The notes below the pieces were generated by a model. The model worked only from the letters and a program-made list of their open reading frames with translations. It was not told the DNA's origin and made no database searches. Position numbers and translations under genes: made by a program. From the NCBI GenBank assembly GCA_016190285.1, contig JACPQW010000188.1:1-32941 (forward strand): 32,941 bases of DNA. The letters run 5' to 3'. Below, in pieces: positions 1 through 7,211 of this stretch. The number at the start of each line of letters is the position of its first letter. The stretch's first letter is position 1. Origin of the DNA: Candidatus Methylomirabilis oxygeniifera. GTDB lineage: Bacteria > Methylomirabilota > Methylomirabilia > Methylomirabilales > Methylomirabilaceae.

Positions 1-1
1 A

Positions 2-157
2 GCCGAGGGAAAGACGACGAAAGAGCTCGCCCAGCTCTTAGGGATCAGCGTCAAGACCGCCGAGTCGCATCGAACCCATATTATGGAGAAGCTGGATATT
101 CACGAGACGGCCGGCCTTGTCCGCTATGCCATTCGCCAGGGTGTGATTCAGCCCTGA
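2..157 (+). CDS. C-terminus of a NarL/LuxR-type response regulator (partial)
   Basis: This is an open frame cut by the window edge: 51 codons and a TGA stop at 155-157. It reads as the LuxR-type helix-turn-helix output domain. The stretch LGISVKTAESH is the recognition-helix region, followed by EKLDIHETAGLVRYAIRQG. It is nearly identical to the end of the complete regulator at 3189-3821; most of the 51 residues match, and both end in IQP. The receiver domain lies outside the window. From the homology it should bind DNA as a phosphorylation-activated transcription factor. A receiver-only gene follows downstream, as it does behind the paralogue, so the two genes were probably duplicated together. 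Confidence 0.9.
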   Translation, partial: AEGKTTKELAQLLGISVKTAESHRTHIMEKLDIHETAGLVRYAIRQGVIQP

Positions 158-301
158 CCTGTCTGCCGCCAGGCAGGTCGGCGGCCTTGGACACGCCTTT
201 TACAGGATTTCCCCCCGCTCATTTCAGGGAATCACCTGATTACCCTCCCCATGCAGAGCGAGTAGGATGACGTTATCAAACCCAAGAATAGACATTGGGT
301 T

Positions 302-450
302 GCGTCATTGCGAGCGTAGCGAAGCAATCTGACCCGAAGGGTTATCCCGAGTGTAACGAGGGAGCTCGCAGGATTGCTTCGGCTTCGCCTCGCAACGACA
401 CTGCGCGTCGAATTGCCGCGCACCCTTCGGGTGCCCGCAATGACAGACAC
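302..450. repeat. Dispersed palindromic repeat bounded by GTCATTGCGAG / CCGCAATGAC
   Basis: The left arm GTCATTGCGAG is at 304-314 and the inverted right arm CCGCAATGAC at 435-444. Between them are further GAAGCAATCT / GATTGCTTCG and CACCCTTCGGGTG pairings, so the transcript could fold into a long branched hairpin. A second element with the same ends lies at 6735-6830 in this window. Elements with this edge sequence are common intergenic repeats in several environmental bacterial phyla (recalled, not searched). It fills most of the 330-base gap between the first two genes. Short open frames across it are shadows of the repeat. Confidence 0.75.
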
Positions 451-487
451 ATGACATGAGGGACGATGGGGTCCCGCAGGAGGCGCC

Positions 488-880
488 GTGGCAATCGATG
501 ACCAGACTCGAGTCTACAGCATGCCGATCGCGACACTGATTGTCGATGATGATCTTTCGTTTCGAAAGGCCGTAAGAGCGCTCTTGGAGCAGGCGCCGGA
601 GGTCAGCGTAGTCGGGGAGGCCACGGACGGCGAAGAGGCGCTTCAACTGGCGCAGGAGCTTCGACCTGATGAGGTCCTGATGGACATCACCATGCCACGA
701 CTCAGTGGGCTCGAGGCCACCCGACGGATCAAGGCCGAGCGGCCGGAGACGAAGGTCATCGTCCTGACGGTGTACCAGGATGAGGTGTACCGCAAGACGG
801 CGTATGAAAGCGGAGCCGACGCCTTTCTGACCAAGAAGACCGTGGGCACCCAGCTCCTCCCCACCATCATCGGCCTCTAG
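488..880 (+). CDS. Receiver-only response regulator (CheY-like), copy 1
   Basis: This is a single receiver domain with no output domain. Counted from the inner ATG at 521, the acidic pocket is DDD at residues 9-11, the phospho-acceptor is Asp55 (VLMDITMP), the conserved Thr lies in VLTVY and the conserved Lys in FLTKKT. The start is uncertain. GTG at 488 has a strong AGGAGG four bases upstream. ATG at 521 matches the start of the paralogue at 4038 (both begin MPI) but has no clear ribosome site. Expected role: a phosphate acceptor or shuttle in a phosphorelay, partnered with the sensor kinase encoded just downstream. It is about 60% identical by eye to the receiver protein at 4038-4397. Confidence 0.88.
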   Translation: MAIDDQTRVYSMPIATLIVDDDLSFRKAVRALLEQAPEVSVVGEATDGEEALQLAQELRPDEVLMDITMPRLSGLEATRRIKAERPETKVIVLTVYQDEVYRKTAYESGADAFLTKKTVGTQLLPTIIGL

Positions 881-1027
881 TTGTCGTCAGCACGTCTCCT
901 GCTCCGCTTATCATGGCAATTTCTCCCATGGTGCCTTCCCTACAGGTGAAGGGTGTAGTATGTTATTAATGACGGAACAATTTTGGACAACGCCCTTTAC
1001 CACCATGAGCGGACGCCAGGCGCGGCA

Positions 1028-3187
1028 ATGCGTTCATTTGCTTCGGTGGCCCGATGGGCCAAACAGATCGAGCACACAGCAAAGGCCATCTCTGCCGGTG
1101 TTGCGAGTCTACGGTTCCGCGTCCTGCTGCTCGTCCTCCTAGCCCTTGCTCCCGCCTTTGCGATGCTGCTGTACACCACCATGGAACGACGAGGCTATGA
1201 GGCCGCTCAGGCTCAGGCTGACGCCCTCTCGCTGGTTCGCCTCGCCTCTGCCCAGCAAGAACGATTGATCGAAGGCGCGCGGGAACTGCTGGTCGGCCTG
1301 GCCCAACTGCCCGCCGTGCGCCGGGGCGACACGATCGCGTGCGATGATCTCCTCTTTGCCCTCCGGGAAAAATCCCCTCGCTATGCCAACCTGGGCGCGG
1401 TCCGGCCGAACGGCAAGATCTTCTGCAGCGCCACACCGGTTCGCGGTCCGATCAATGTGAGGGACCGCGCCTTTTTTCAGCGCGCCGTCCAGACCCGTAG
1501 CTTCGCCATCGGCGATTACCAGATCGACCCCTCCAGCGGCCACGCGATTCTCACATTTGCATACCCCGTGTTGAATCGAGCCGGTCAGATGGCGGCGCTG
1601 ATCTTTGCCGATCTGGATCTTACCTGGATCAGTAGCGTCGCGGCTGAAGCCCACCTGCCCCATGGGAGCGTGGTGACCTTGGTTGACCAGAACGGCACGA
1701 TCCTGGCCCGCGACCCCGACCCCAAGCGATGGGTTGGAAAGTCCGCCTCCGCAGTCCCGATCTTTCAGGCGATGGTGAAGCTGTCACGGGAGGGGACGGC
1801 GCAAGGGTTTGAGCTGGACGGCATCAGGAGCCTGTTTGCATTCAAACCCCTGTTGCGTTCCACGACGTCCGGAAATATCTATGTGGTGGTCGGGATTCCG
1901 ACGGCGGTCGCCTTTGCCCGATCCAACCGGCTACTGGCCATTAGCCTGGCCGGGCTCCTGCTGGTGGCCGCTCTCGCCATCACGGCGGTCTGGGTCGGCA
2001 GCGACGTTTTTCTCCTGCGTCAGGTCCGGGCGCTGGTGGGGGCGACGGACCGCCTGCGCAAGGGCGACCTCAGTGCTCGCACCGGCTTGCTATACGGACC
2101 CGGGGAGTTGAGTCGTCTCGCCAGGACCTTTGATGAGATGGCGGCCGCGTTGCAGACGAGGCAGGCCGAGGCGGAGCGGGCCGCTGAAACCATGAGGAAG
2201 CTGTGGAGCGCGGTGGAGCAGACGGCCGACAGTGTCATCATTACCAATCGAGACGGCATCATCGAGTATGTGAACCCCGCCTTTGAGCGAGAGACCGGTT
2301 ACAGGCGTGATGAGGTGATCGGCCGGACACCCAGCATCCTGAAGTCGGACCAGCACGGCAAACAATTCTATGAGCATCTCTGGGAGGCCATCGTCGCTGG
2401 AGAGGTGTTCCGCGCCGCCTTTATTAACAGAAAGAAGGATGGGACCATCTACTACGAAGACAAGACCATTGCGCCACTGAGGGACAGTGAAGGGACGATC
2501 ACGCACTTTGTGTCGACAGGCCGTGATATCAGCGATCTCCAGCGGGCAGGGCAGGCGCTACGGCACCTGAACGAGGCGATGGAGCAGGAGTCGAGACGGA
2601 TCGCCCATGCGCTGCACGACGAAGCGGGGCAGCTCCTGGCCGCGGTCGATATTGCGCTGGAGGAGTGTGCTCGCGAACTGCCGCCGACGGCCCAAGAGCA
2701 GCTCCAGGAGGTCAGGGGGCTGCTGGACCAGATCGAAGCGCAACTGCGGCACCTGTCCCATGAGCTCCGCCCTACGATCCTGGACGACCTGGGATTGGTG
2801 CCGGCCATGGAATTCCTGGCCGAGGGGGTCTCGGCGCGGACGGGGCTTTCCGTCACCGTGGACGGACCGACCACGGGTCGCCTGCCGCTTGCCATCGAAA
2901 CAGCTCTCTACCGGATTGTTCAGGAGGCCCTCACCAACGTGACGAAACACGCCCAAGCCACGAGCGTATCGGTTCAGGTCAAGCGGGAGAACCGGAGACT
3001 TCGCTGCACCATCCATGATGACGGGATCGGCTTTGACGTGTCTGCCGTTCTGGCCCAAAAGGGCGACCGGGGTCTCGGATTGGTCGGGATCCGTGAGCGG
3101 CTTAACGCCGTGGGTGGAAGGCTTCAGATTACTTCGGCCCCCGGCCAGGGGACGGAACTGGCCATTACCATCCCGCTGGAGGTATGA
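1028..3187 (+). CDS. Membrane sensor histidine kinase (Cache-like sensor, HAMP, PAS, HisKA_3, HATPase)
   Basis: About 719 residues from ATG 1028; an in-frame TTG at 983 would add 15, and neither has a good ribosome site. Order: transmembrane segment near residues 32-49; an extracytoplasmic domain of about 250 residues resembling dCache sensors; a second transmembrane segment near 302-325; HAMP; PAS from about 388 to 505; a HisKA_3 dimerisation domain with the phospho-accepting His530 in ALHDEAGQ; and an HATPase domain with N-box EALTNVTKHA and G-boxes DDGIGFD and GLGLVGI. HisKA_3 kinases pair with NarL-type regulators. The regulator at 3189 starts two bases after this stop, so the two almost certainly form one two-component system. 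The ligand cannot be told from sequence. Confidence 0.92.
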   Translation: MRSFASVARWAKQIEHTAKAISAGVASLRFRVLLLVLLALAPAFAMLLYTTMERRGYEAAQAQADALSLVRLASAQQERLIEGARELLVGLAQLPAVRRGDTIACDDLLFALREKSPRYANLGAVRPNGKIFCSATPVRGPINVRDRAFFQRAVQTRSFAIGDYQIDPSSGHAILTFAYPVLNRAGQMAALIFADLDLTWISSVAAEAHLPHGSVVTLVDQNGTILARDPDPKRWVGKSASAVPIFQAMVKLSREGTAQGFELDGIRSLFAFKPLLRSTTSGNIYVVVGIPTAVAFARSNRLLAISLAGLLLVAALAITAVWVGSDVFLLRQVRALVGATDRLRKGDLSARTGLLYGPGELSRLARTFDEMAAALQTRQAEAERAAETMRKLWSAVEQTADSVIITNRDGIIEYVNPAFERETGYRRDEVIGRTPSILKSDQHGKQFYEHLWEAIVAGEVFRAAFINRKKDGTIYYEDKTIAPLRDSEGTITHFVSTGRDISDLQRAGQALRHLNEAMEQESRRIAHALHDEAGQLLAAVDIALEECARELPPTAQEQLQEVRGLLDQIEAQLRHLSHELRPTILDDLGLVPAMEFLAEGVSARTGLSVTVDGPTTGRLPLAIETALYRIVQEALTNVTKHAQATSVSVQVKRENRRLRCTIHDDGIGFDVSAVLAQKGDRGLGLVGIRERLNAVGGRLQITSAPGQGTELAITIPLEV

Positions 3188-3188
3188 G

Positions 3189-3821
3189 ATGGCGACTCGG
3201 GTATTGCTCGCCGACGACCACTTGATTGTTCGTCAAGGGTGCAAGGCCCTTCTGGAGCGGGAAGGGTTCGAGGTCATCGCGGAGGCGTCAGACGGCCAAG
3301 AGGCAGTCCGCCTCGCCGAGTCCCTCCGTCCCGATGTCGCGGTCCTGGACCTGGCGATGCCGCTCATGAACGGTCTGGAAGCCTCTCAGGAGATCCTGCG
3401 CGCCTCCCCCAGGACGAGGAGTGTCCTGTTGACGATGTACACGGACGATCATTACGTCATCCAGGCCCTCCGGGCCGGCATCCGGGGGTATGTCGTCAAG
3501 ACCCAGGCCCCCTCAGATCTGGTTCAGGCGATTCAGGAGGCAACCAAGGGAGCGATCTATCTGAGTCCCACCATCTCTCGGGCGGTCGTCGACGCCTATC
3601 TGGCAAAAACCGAGCTGCCCCCTGATCCCCTGACGCCACGGGAACGACAGGTCCTGCAACTGGTTGCCGAGGGGAAGACGGCGAAGGAAGCGGCCGAACT
3701 CCTCGGAATCAGCGTCAAGACCGTTGAGTCCCATCGAACCCGGATTAAGGAGAAGCTGGATATCCACGAGACTGCCGGGCTGGTCCGCTACGCCATTCGC
3801 CAAGGATTGATCCAGCCGTGA
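3189..3821 (+). CDS. NarL/FixJ-type response regulator, partner of the upstream kinase
   Basis: 210 residues. The receiver domain spans about 1-120 with acidic pair D9-D10, phospho-acceptor Asp54 (VLDLAMP) and a conserved Lys in VVKTQ. A LuxR-type helix-turn-helix spans about 144-210, beginning LTPRERQVLQ and including LGISVKTVESHR. The start is ATG 3189 with GGAGGT at 3177-3182 inside the end of the kinase gene, so the pair is translationally coupled. An open frame runs further upstream but only shadows the kinase. Expected role: DNA-binding transcription factor activated by the HisKA_3 kinase. It is a close paralogue of the truncated regulator at the left edge. Confidence 0.94.
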   Translation: MATRVLLADDHLIVRQGCKALLEREGFEVIAEASDGQEAVRLAESLRPDVAVLDLAMPLMNGLEASQEILRASPRTRSVLLTMYTDDHYVIQALRAGIRGYVVKTQAPSDLVQAIQEATKGAIYLSPTISRAVVDAYLAKTELPPDPLTPRERQVLQLVAEGKTAKEAAELLGISVKTVESHRTRIKEKLDIHETAGLVRYAIRQGLIQP

Positions 3822-4037
3822 GCCGGACGACCATGTGATGGCCGGCGCGTCTCCCTCCCGTGTAGGGTTTTTCCCGACCCCTTTTGCCCACTTACTCCAG
3901 TCGCCTTGTCAGGATTCCCGCTGATTGCCCCTCCCCACCTAGCACACTATGTTGTTGGTGAAGCGAGGAAGCGAGATGACGAAGATTACTACACTAGGCA
4001 GACGACACCTGATTACGCCATTCCGCTGAGGTGGGAA

Positions 4038-4397
4038 ATGCCTATCAATGCTCTGATCGTGGACGATGATCGCGCGTTTCGCAGGGTTGTCAGACGACTC
4101 TTGGAACAAGCGGGCGACATCAGTGTGGTGGGGGAGGCCGGTGACGGTGAAGAAGCGGTTGAGTTGACCCAACAGCTTCAGCCGGATGTCGTCCTCATGG
4201 ACGTCGCGATGCCCCGCGTGGACGGATTCGAGGCCACACGGCGCATCAAGGCCAAGCGGCCCCAGACAAAGGTCATTATCCTCACAGTTCATGAGGAGGC
4301 GGTGTATCGCCGGGCAGCCGGTGGCAGCGGAGCGGATAACTTTCTCATCAAGAAAACCCTTGCCACCAAGCTGCTGCCGGCCATTATCGAGCAGTAG
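4038..4397 (+). CDS. Receiver-only response regulator (CheY-like), copy 2
   Basis: 119 residues and a complete receiver with no output domain: DDD at 9-11, phospho-acceptor Asp55 in VLMDVAMP, Thr in ILTVH and Lys in LIKKT. The start is ATG 4038, with GAGGTG just upstream; this also matches the MPI start of copy 1. An in-frame extension back to 3906 exists, but its sequence does not look like protein and it covers a gap resembling the one before copy 1. The patatin gene begins 16 bases after the stop. That invites the inference that this receiver controls the lipase or is co-expressed with it; no direct evidence shows it. Confidence 0.88.
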   Translation: MPINALIVDDDRAFRRVVRRLLEQAGDISVVGEAGDGEEAVELTQQLQPDVVLMDVAMPRVDGFEATRRIKAKRPQTKVIILTVHEEAVYRRAAGGSGADNFLIKKTLATKLLPAIIEQ

Positions 4398-4413
4398 TAT
4401 CGTGGAGAGGGCC

Positions 4414-5511
4414 ATGGGAACACAGAAGATATTCGGGGTCTTAGAGGGTGGCGGCGTTCGGGGGATCGCGCATGCCGGGGCCTACGAAGCCGTGTCCCGA
4501 ACAGCGCAGTGCGAATTTGCCGGGATTGCCGGCACATCGGCCGGCTCGATTGTGGCCGCCCTCATCGCGGCCGGCGCCAGTCCTGAGTTTATCAAGCAGT
4601 TGCTGCTCTCGACAGATTTTCGAGAATTTCTGGATCCCGAATGCCGCGACGTGAACATCGCGACCGCGAGGACACTCGTGGAGGGCCTGCTCAATGAGGG
4701 CATGCTGGGTCGTGCGATGACGATTACGTTTGCGCTGTTTTCGAACGATTCACTCGTCACGAGACTGATCTCAGGCAATGGCATTCACTCCGGCGCACCT
4801 TTTGTGGCCTGGTTTAGAGGCGCGCTTCAGGACTGTTGCGGCAACGCGGAATTGCGCTTCAGGGATATCGCCGGGAAACACCTGAAGGTCATCGCCACCA
4901 ACCTGACCACCCGATCACTGACCGTCTTCAGCTCGGAACTTACGCCGGACCTCACCTTGTGGGAGGCGGTACGAGCCTCGATCAGCGTTCCTTTTTTCTT
5001 TACGCCGTTTAAGATCGGTTCGGGACTGTTTATCGACGGCGGCCTGTTGAGCAATTGTCCGGTCTGGGTGTTTGATGATGAGCGACACGCGTTCCCCTCT
5101 GCCCCTACCGTGGGATTTCGATTGAGGGAGCCCACTCCACAACCACGGGAGCCTGTAAGTTTTGTCGATTTCGTCTCGTCGTTTTGTGAAACGTTGTGGA
5201 ATACCGCGAGAGACGAGAACGACCTGCGTCAGAACAGGGACATTCCAGCACTCATTATGATTAATCTGCTCGCCGACGAATTGGACTGGCTGGCATTTGA
5301 TATCGACGGCAACACAAAGCAGCAGATTTACGACAACGCGGTCCGCGTCACAGCGGAGGCGCTCAGCCGAGAGTTGCGGCCCGTCGCAAAGGCCTCGAAT
5401 GGGAAGGGTGTCTTCAGGCGGGTCGCCGAGGAGATATTCGTTGTATCACGAATGAACGGACGGTTTCGGAAACGGGGCGAAACGGGAACCGGGTTGTCGC
5501 GCGCTGCGTAG
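4414..5511 (+). CDS. Patatin-like phospholipase
   Basis: 365 residues. The patatin fold signature is complete: the glycine-rich oxyanion loop GGGVRG at 12-17, the nucleophile elbow GTSAGS with Ser42, and the catalytic dyad aspartate in DGG at 208-210. No signal peptide or membrane segment is evident, so it is probably cytoplasmic or peripheral. The family hydrolyses acyl esters of phospholipids or neutral lipids; the substrate here is unknown. The start is ATG 4414 with GGAGAGG upstream. It is the last gene of the signalling cluster, close behind the receiver-only gene. The C-terminal region of about 60 residues is basic and probably disordered. Bacterial patatins also act as toxins or anti-phage effectors; nothing here decides between those and housekeeping lipid turnover. 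Confidence 0.9.
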   Translation: MGTQKIFGVLEGGGVRGIAHAGAYEAVSRTAQCEFAGIAGTSAGSIVAALIAAGASPEFIKQLLLSTDFREFLDPECRDVNIATARTLVEGLLNEGMLGRAMTITFALFSNDSLVTRLISGNGIHSGAPFVAWFRGALQDCCGNAELRFRDIAGKHLKVIATNLTTRSLTVFSSELTPDLTLWEAVRASISVPFFFTPFKIGSGLFIDGGLLSNCPVWVFDDERHAFPSAPTVGFRLREPTPQPREPVSFVDFVSSFCETLWNTARDENDLRQNRDIPALIMINLLADELDWLAFDIDGNTKQQIYDNAVRVTAEALSRELRPVAKASNGKGVFRRVAEEIFVVSRMNGRFRKRGETGTGLSRAA

Positions 5512-5596
5512 AGGTTTGTGGAGGGGCACCTCTTACCGAGGGTGCATATCCGTTATAACTCGGCCTCTTGTTTCTCGCCCGGCAAGGGGGGCCGGC

Positions 5597-5662
5597 GCTT
5601 ACAACGCCGTATCCGGAACCGTGCAGTTCGAATTGACCCGGATTGCCGGAACGGTGCAGTAG
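5597..5662 (+). pseudogene. Short patatin-like remnant
   Basis: Bases 5597-5656 align without gaps to 4480-4539 of the patatin gene, about 45 of 60 identical by eye. The remnant reads AYNAVSGTVQFELTRIAGT against AYEAVSRTAQCEFAGIAGT in the intact enzyme, just before its nucleophile elbow. The frame then stops at TAG 5660. The serine motif is missing. It looks like debris of a second patatin copy, or of a recombination event, just downstream of the complete gene. The match is short, so chance or a shared repeat cannot be fully excluded. Confidence 0.5.
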
Positions 5663-5847
5663 CAAGGCAATAGTATGGTGTCAGGCTCTTGCCACGCGGC
5701 TCCGGCTGTCTCCGTGGCCTCTCGTTGGTCTTCCTGTCGCGTAAGCCGTTCAAGTTGCTCTCGCGCCTCGTCGATTGACCGCGTGGCGCGGAGGACGTGA
5801 GCAGCCAGGGTCCAGGGTATGGGCCAACTCCTTCCGATCCCCAACAT
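5599..5847 (-). CDS. Possible small protein of 82 residues (unknown)
   Basis: I do not recognise the family. The reason to keep it is its start: ATG 5847 on the minus strand is preceded by GGAGG with a 7-base spacer. The product has a hydrophobic start (MLGIGRSWPIPWTLAAHVL) followed by a charged helical stretch (DEAREQLERLTRQEDQREA). Its last 20 or so residues are antisense to the patatin-like remnant, so the present 3' end may not be original. A second minus-strand frame (5750-5917, beginning MSKEHERIII) overlaps its start and could be a leader or the other half of a frameshifted gene. The rest of the 529-base gap between the patatin and the orphan regulator shows nothing else. Confidence 0.4.
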   Translation of the reverse strand: MLGIGRSWPIPWTLAAHVLRATRSIDEAREQLERLTRQEDQREATETAGAAWQEPDTILLPCYCTVPAIRVNSNCTVPDTAL

Positions 5848-6040
5848 GGTGAGTCCTCCGCTTCTGAATGAATATGCCGTCCGGTGGTGTGATGATGATC
5901 CTCTCATGCTCTTTACTCATAAAATAAAACGGCATTTGAGAAACAAGAATCGGCGAATATCTGATTTTTGCGTCAGACTACGGATCGATTCCGTGTCGGC
6001 GGTTGGCCTACACGGAGAGCGTCAGGGAAAGCAAAGAGCG

Positions 6041-6673
6041 TTAATCCACCAGCTTATTGCGGATCGCGTAGGCGATAAGATCCGCCGTTCTGCTCATCTG
6101 CAACTTCTCCAGGATCCGCGCCCGATAAGTGCTGACGGTCTTGACGCTGAGATTCAACTGGGTGGCGATATCGTTGACCCTTTTGCCGGCGCCGATCAGA
6201 GACAAGACTTGGTACTCGCGGCTGGACAGGCCCTCGTGCAGGGGCCGGTCGGTCGCGATGGCGACGTCATTGGCCAGTCGCTCGGCCAGCGTCGGACTGA
6301 CATACCGCCCGCCGCTCACGACCTTGCGGATCGCCTTGACCAGCTCCTCTGGCGCGCTCTCCTTCGTCAGATACCCCGACGCGCCCAGCTTCAGCGTCCG
6401 CACCGCCACCTGATCTTCCGGGTGCATGCTCAACACCAGCACGGGCAGTTGGGGGCAGTCGTGCTTGAGCTCCTTAAGCGCGTCGAGCCCGCTGATCCCC
6501 GGCATGTGGAGATCCAGCACGACGACGTCGTAGGGCTCGTGTCGGGCCAGCGCGAGCAGTTCGTTCGCATTGGCCGCTTCGCCCGTCACCCGCATGTCGG
6601 GCTCCGCGCCCACGATCTGCTTGAGCCCCTGCCGTACCACCGCATGATCGTCAACAATCAGCACGCGCAGCAT
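6041..6673 (-). CDS. Orphan NarL/FixJ-type response regulator
   Basis: 210 residues. Receiver domain: DDH at 8-10, phospho-acceptor Asp54 in VLDLHMPG, Lys in YLTKES. LuxR-type helix-turn-helix at the C-terminus: LSSREYQVLSLIGAGKRVNDIATQ, then LSVKTVSTYRARILEKL. The start is ATG 6673 with a GGGAG ribosome site on the minus strand; the open frame continues upstream only into repeat-like sequence. No kinase gene adjoins it on this strand. Its partner may be the kinase at 1028-3187 or one elsewhere. It is less similar to the regulators at 2-157 and 3189-3821 than they are to each other, so it is not part of the recent duplication. Confidence 0.93.
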   Translation of the reverse strand: MLRVLIVDDHAVVRQGLKQIVGAEPDMRVTGEAANANELLALARHEPYDVVVLDLHMPGISGLDALKELKHDCPQLPVLVLSMHPEDQVAVRTLKLGASGYLTKESAPEELVKAIRKVVSGGRYVSPTLAERLANDVAIATDRPLHEGLSSREYQVLSLIGAGKRVNDIATQLNLSVKTVSTYRARILEKLQMSRTADLIAYAIRNKLVD

Positions 6674-7201
6674 GGCGTCTCCCTTTCCCAAACATAGAGA
6701 TGACAATCCGTTATTGGTCCGACACCCCATCGGCGTCATTGCGAGGGAGCGTAGCAACCGAAGCAATCTCACAGTCTTTCAGCAGGAGAACGATGAGATT
6801 GCCGCGCTCCCGTTGGTCGCTCGCAATGACAGACACACGACTGAATTACGGGCGGTCACACGACGGATTGGTTGTTGGCCGGCCGTGGCGATCTCCCGGA
6901 TCTCACGCATGTACTGGCTGACCACCTTGTCCCATTGGTGCCTATCTGATGTCAGGATCAGCCTTGGCAGGTTGACTAAAACGAGGCATTCTGTTCGGAC
7001 TCTCACCGAAAAGATACGGCGTAACAGAGGGGAAGGGAATCGACGAAAGGACTGACTTGTACGATAGAAACTGATGAATCCGTCGTCAGTATTTATTCTG
7101 CAATGAGACAGGGGGAAGTGTGTAAGGCGAGGTGTATGGTGGGAAAGACAGGGTGCGGGGATGAGATAGATTCTTTCCTGCTTTACCCTACACCCTAAAC
7201 C
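6674..7201. other. Intergenic region of 528 bases
   Basis: It holds the second GTCATTGCGAG palindrome (6735-6830) and a telomere-like 7-bp repeat at its right edge. A minus-strand open frame of 75 codons (6779-7006, GTG start, no ribosome site) reads plausibly in the middle (DRHQWDKVVSQYMREIREIA) but ends inside the palindrome; it is at most a weak candidate gene. The promoter of the orphan regulator should lie at the left end, but no clear -35/-10 pair was found. Confidence 0.5.
6733..6830. repeat. Dispersed palindromic repeat, second copy
   Basis: GTCATTGCGAG at 6735-6745 and its exact reverse complement CTCGCAATGAC at 6820-6830 bound the element, which sits upstream of the orphan regulator. 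Internal segments (GAAGCAATCT, GAGATTGCCGCGC) match the copy at 302-450. An RNA copy would form a long hairpin. Mobile MITE-like or REP-like behaviour is inferred from recurrence; no transposase or target duplication was identified. Confidence 0.8.
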
Positions 7202-7211
7202 CTACACCCTG
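7184..7211. repeat. Telomere-like 7-bp tandem repeat at the glcF stop
   Basis: The stretch reads as CCCTACA, CCCTAAA, CCCTACA, CCCT units in a row. It covers the TAG stop of the minus-strand glcF gene (7202-7204) and its first downstream bases. Its function is unknown. Similar degenerate units occur in intergenic DNA of some bacteria (recalled). It carries no good terminator shape. Confidence 0.6.

Noticed and set aside
960-1142. Frame with an ATG and a purine-rich upstream site ahead of the kinase
   Set aside because: It overlaps the kinase N-terminus in another frame, its product has no protein-like features, and the kinase frame carries the signal-anchor and domains.
3906-4037. 44-residue N-terminal extension of the second receiver protein
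   Set aside because: The paralogue starts at the same MPI, a GAGGTG ribosome site precedes ATG 4038, and the extension covers a gap that resembles the one before the first copy.
6779-7006. 75-codon minus-strand frame upstream of the orphan regulator
   Set aside because: It has a GTG start without a ribosome site, ends inside the palindromic repeat, and has no recognisable family. It is mentioned only under the intergenic entry.
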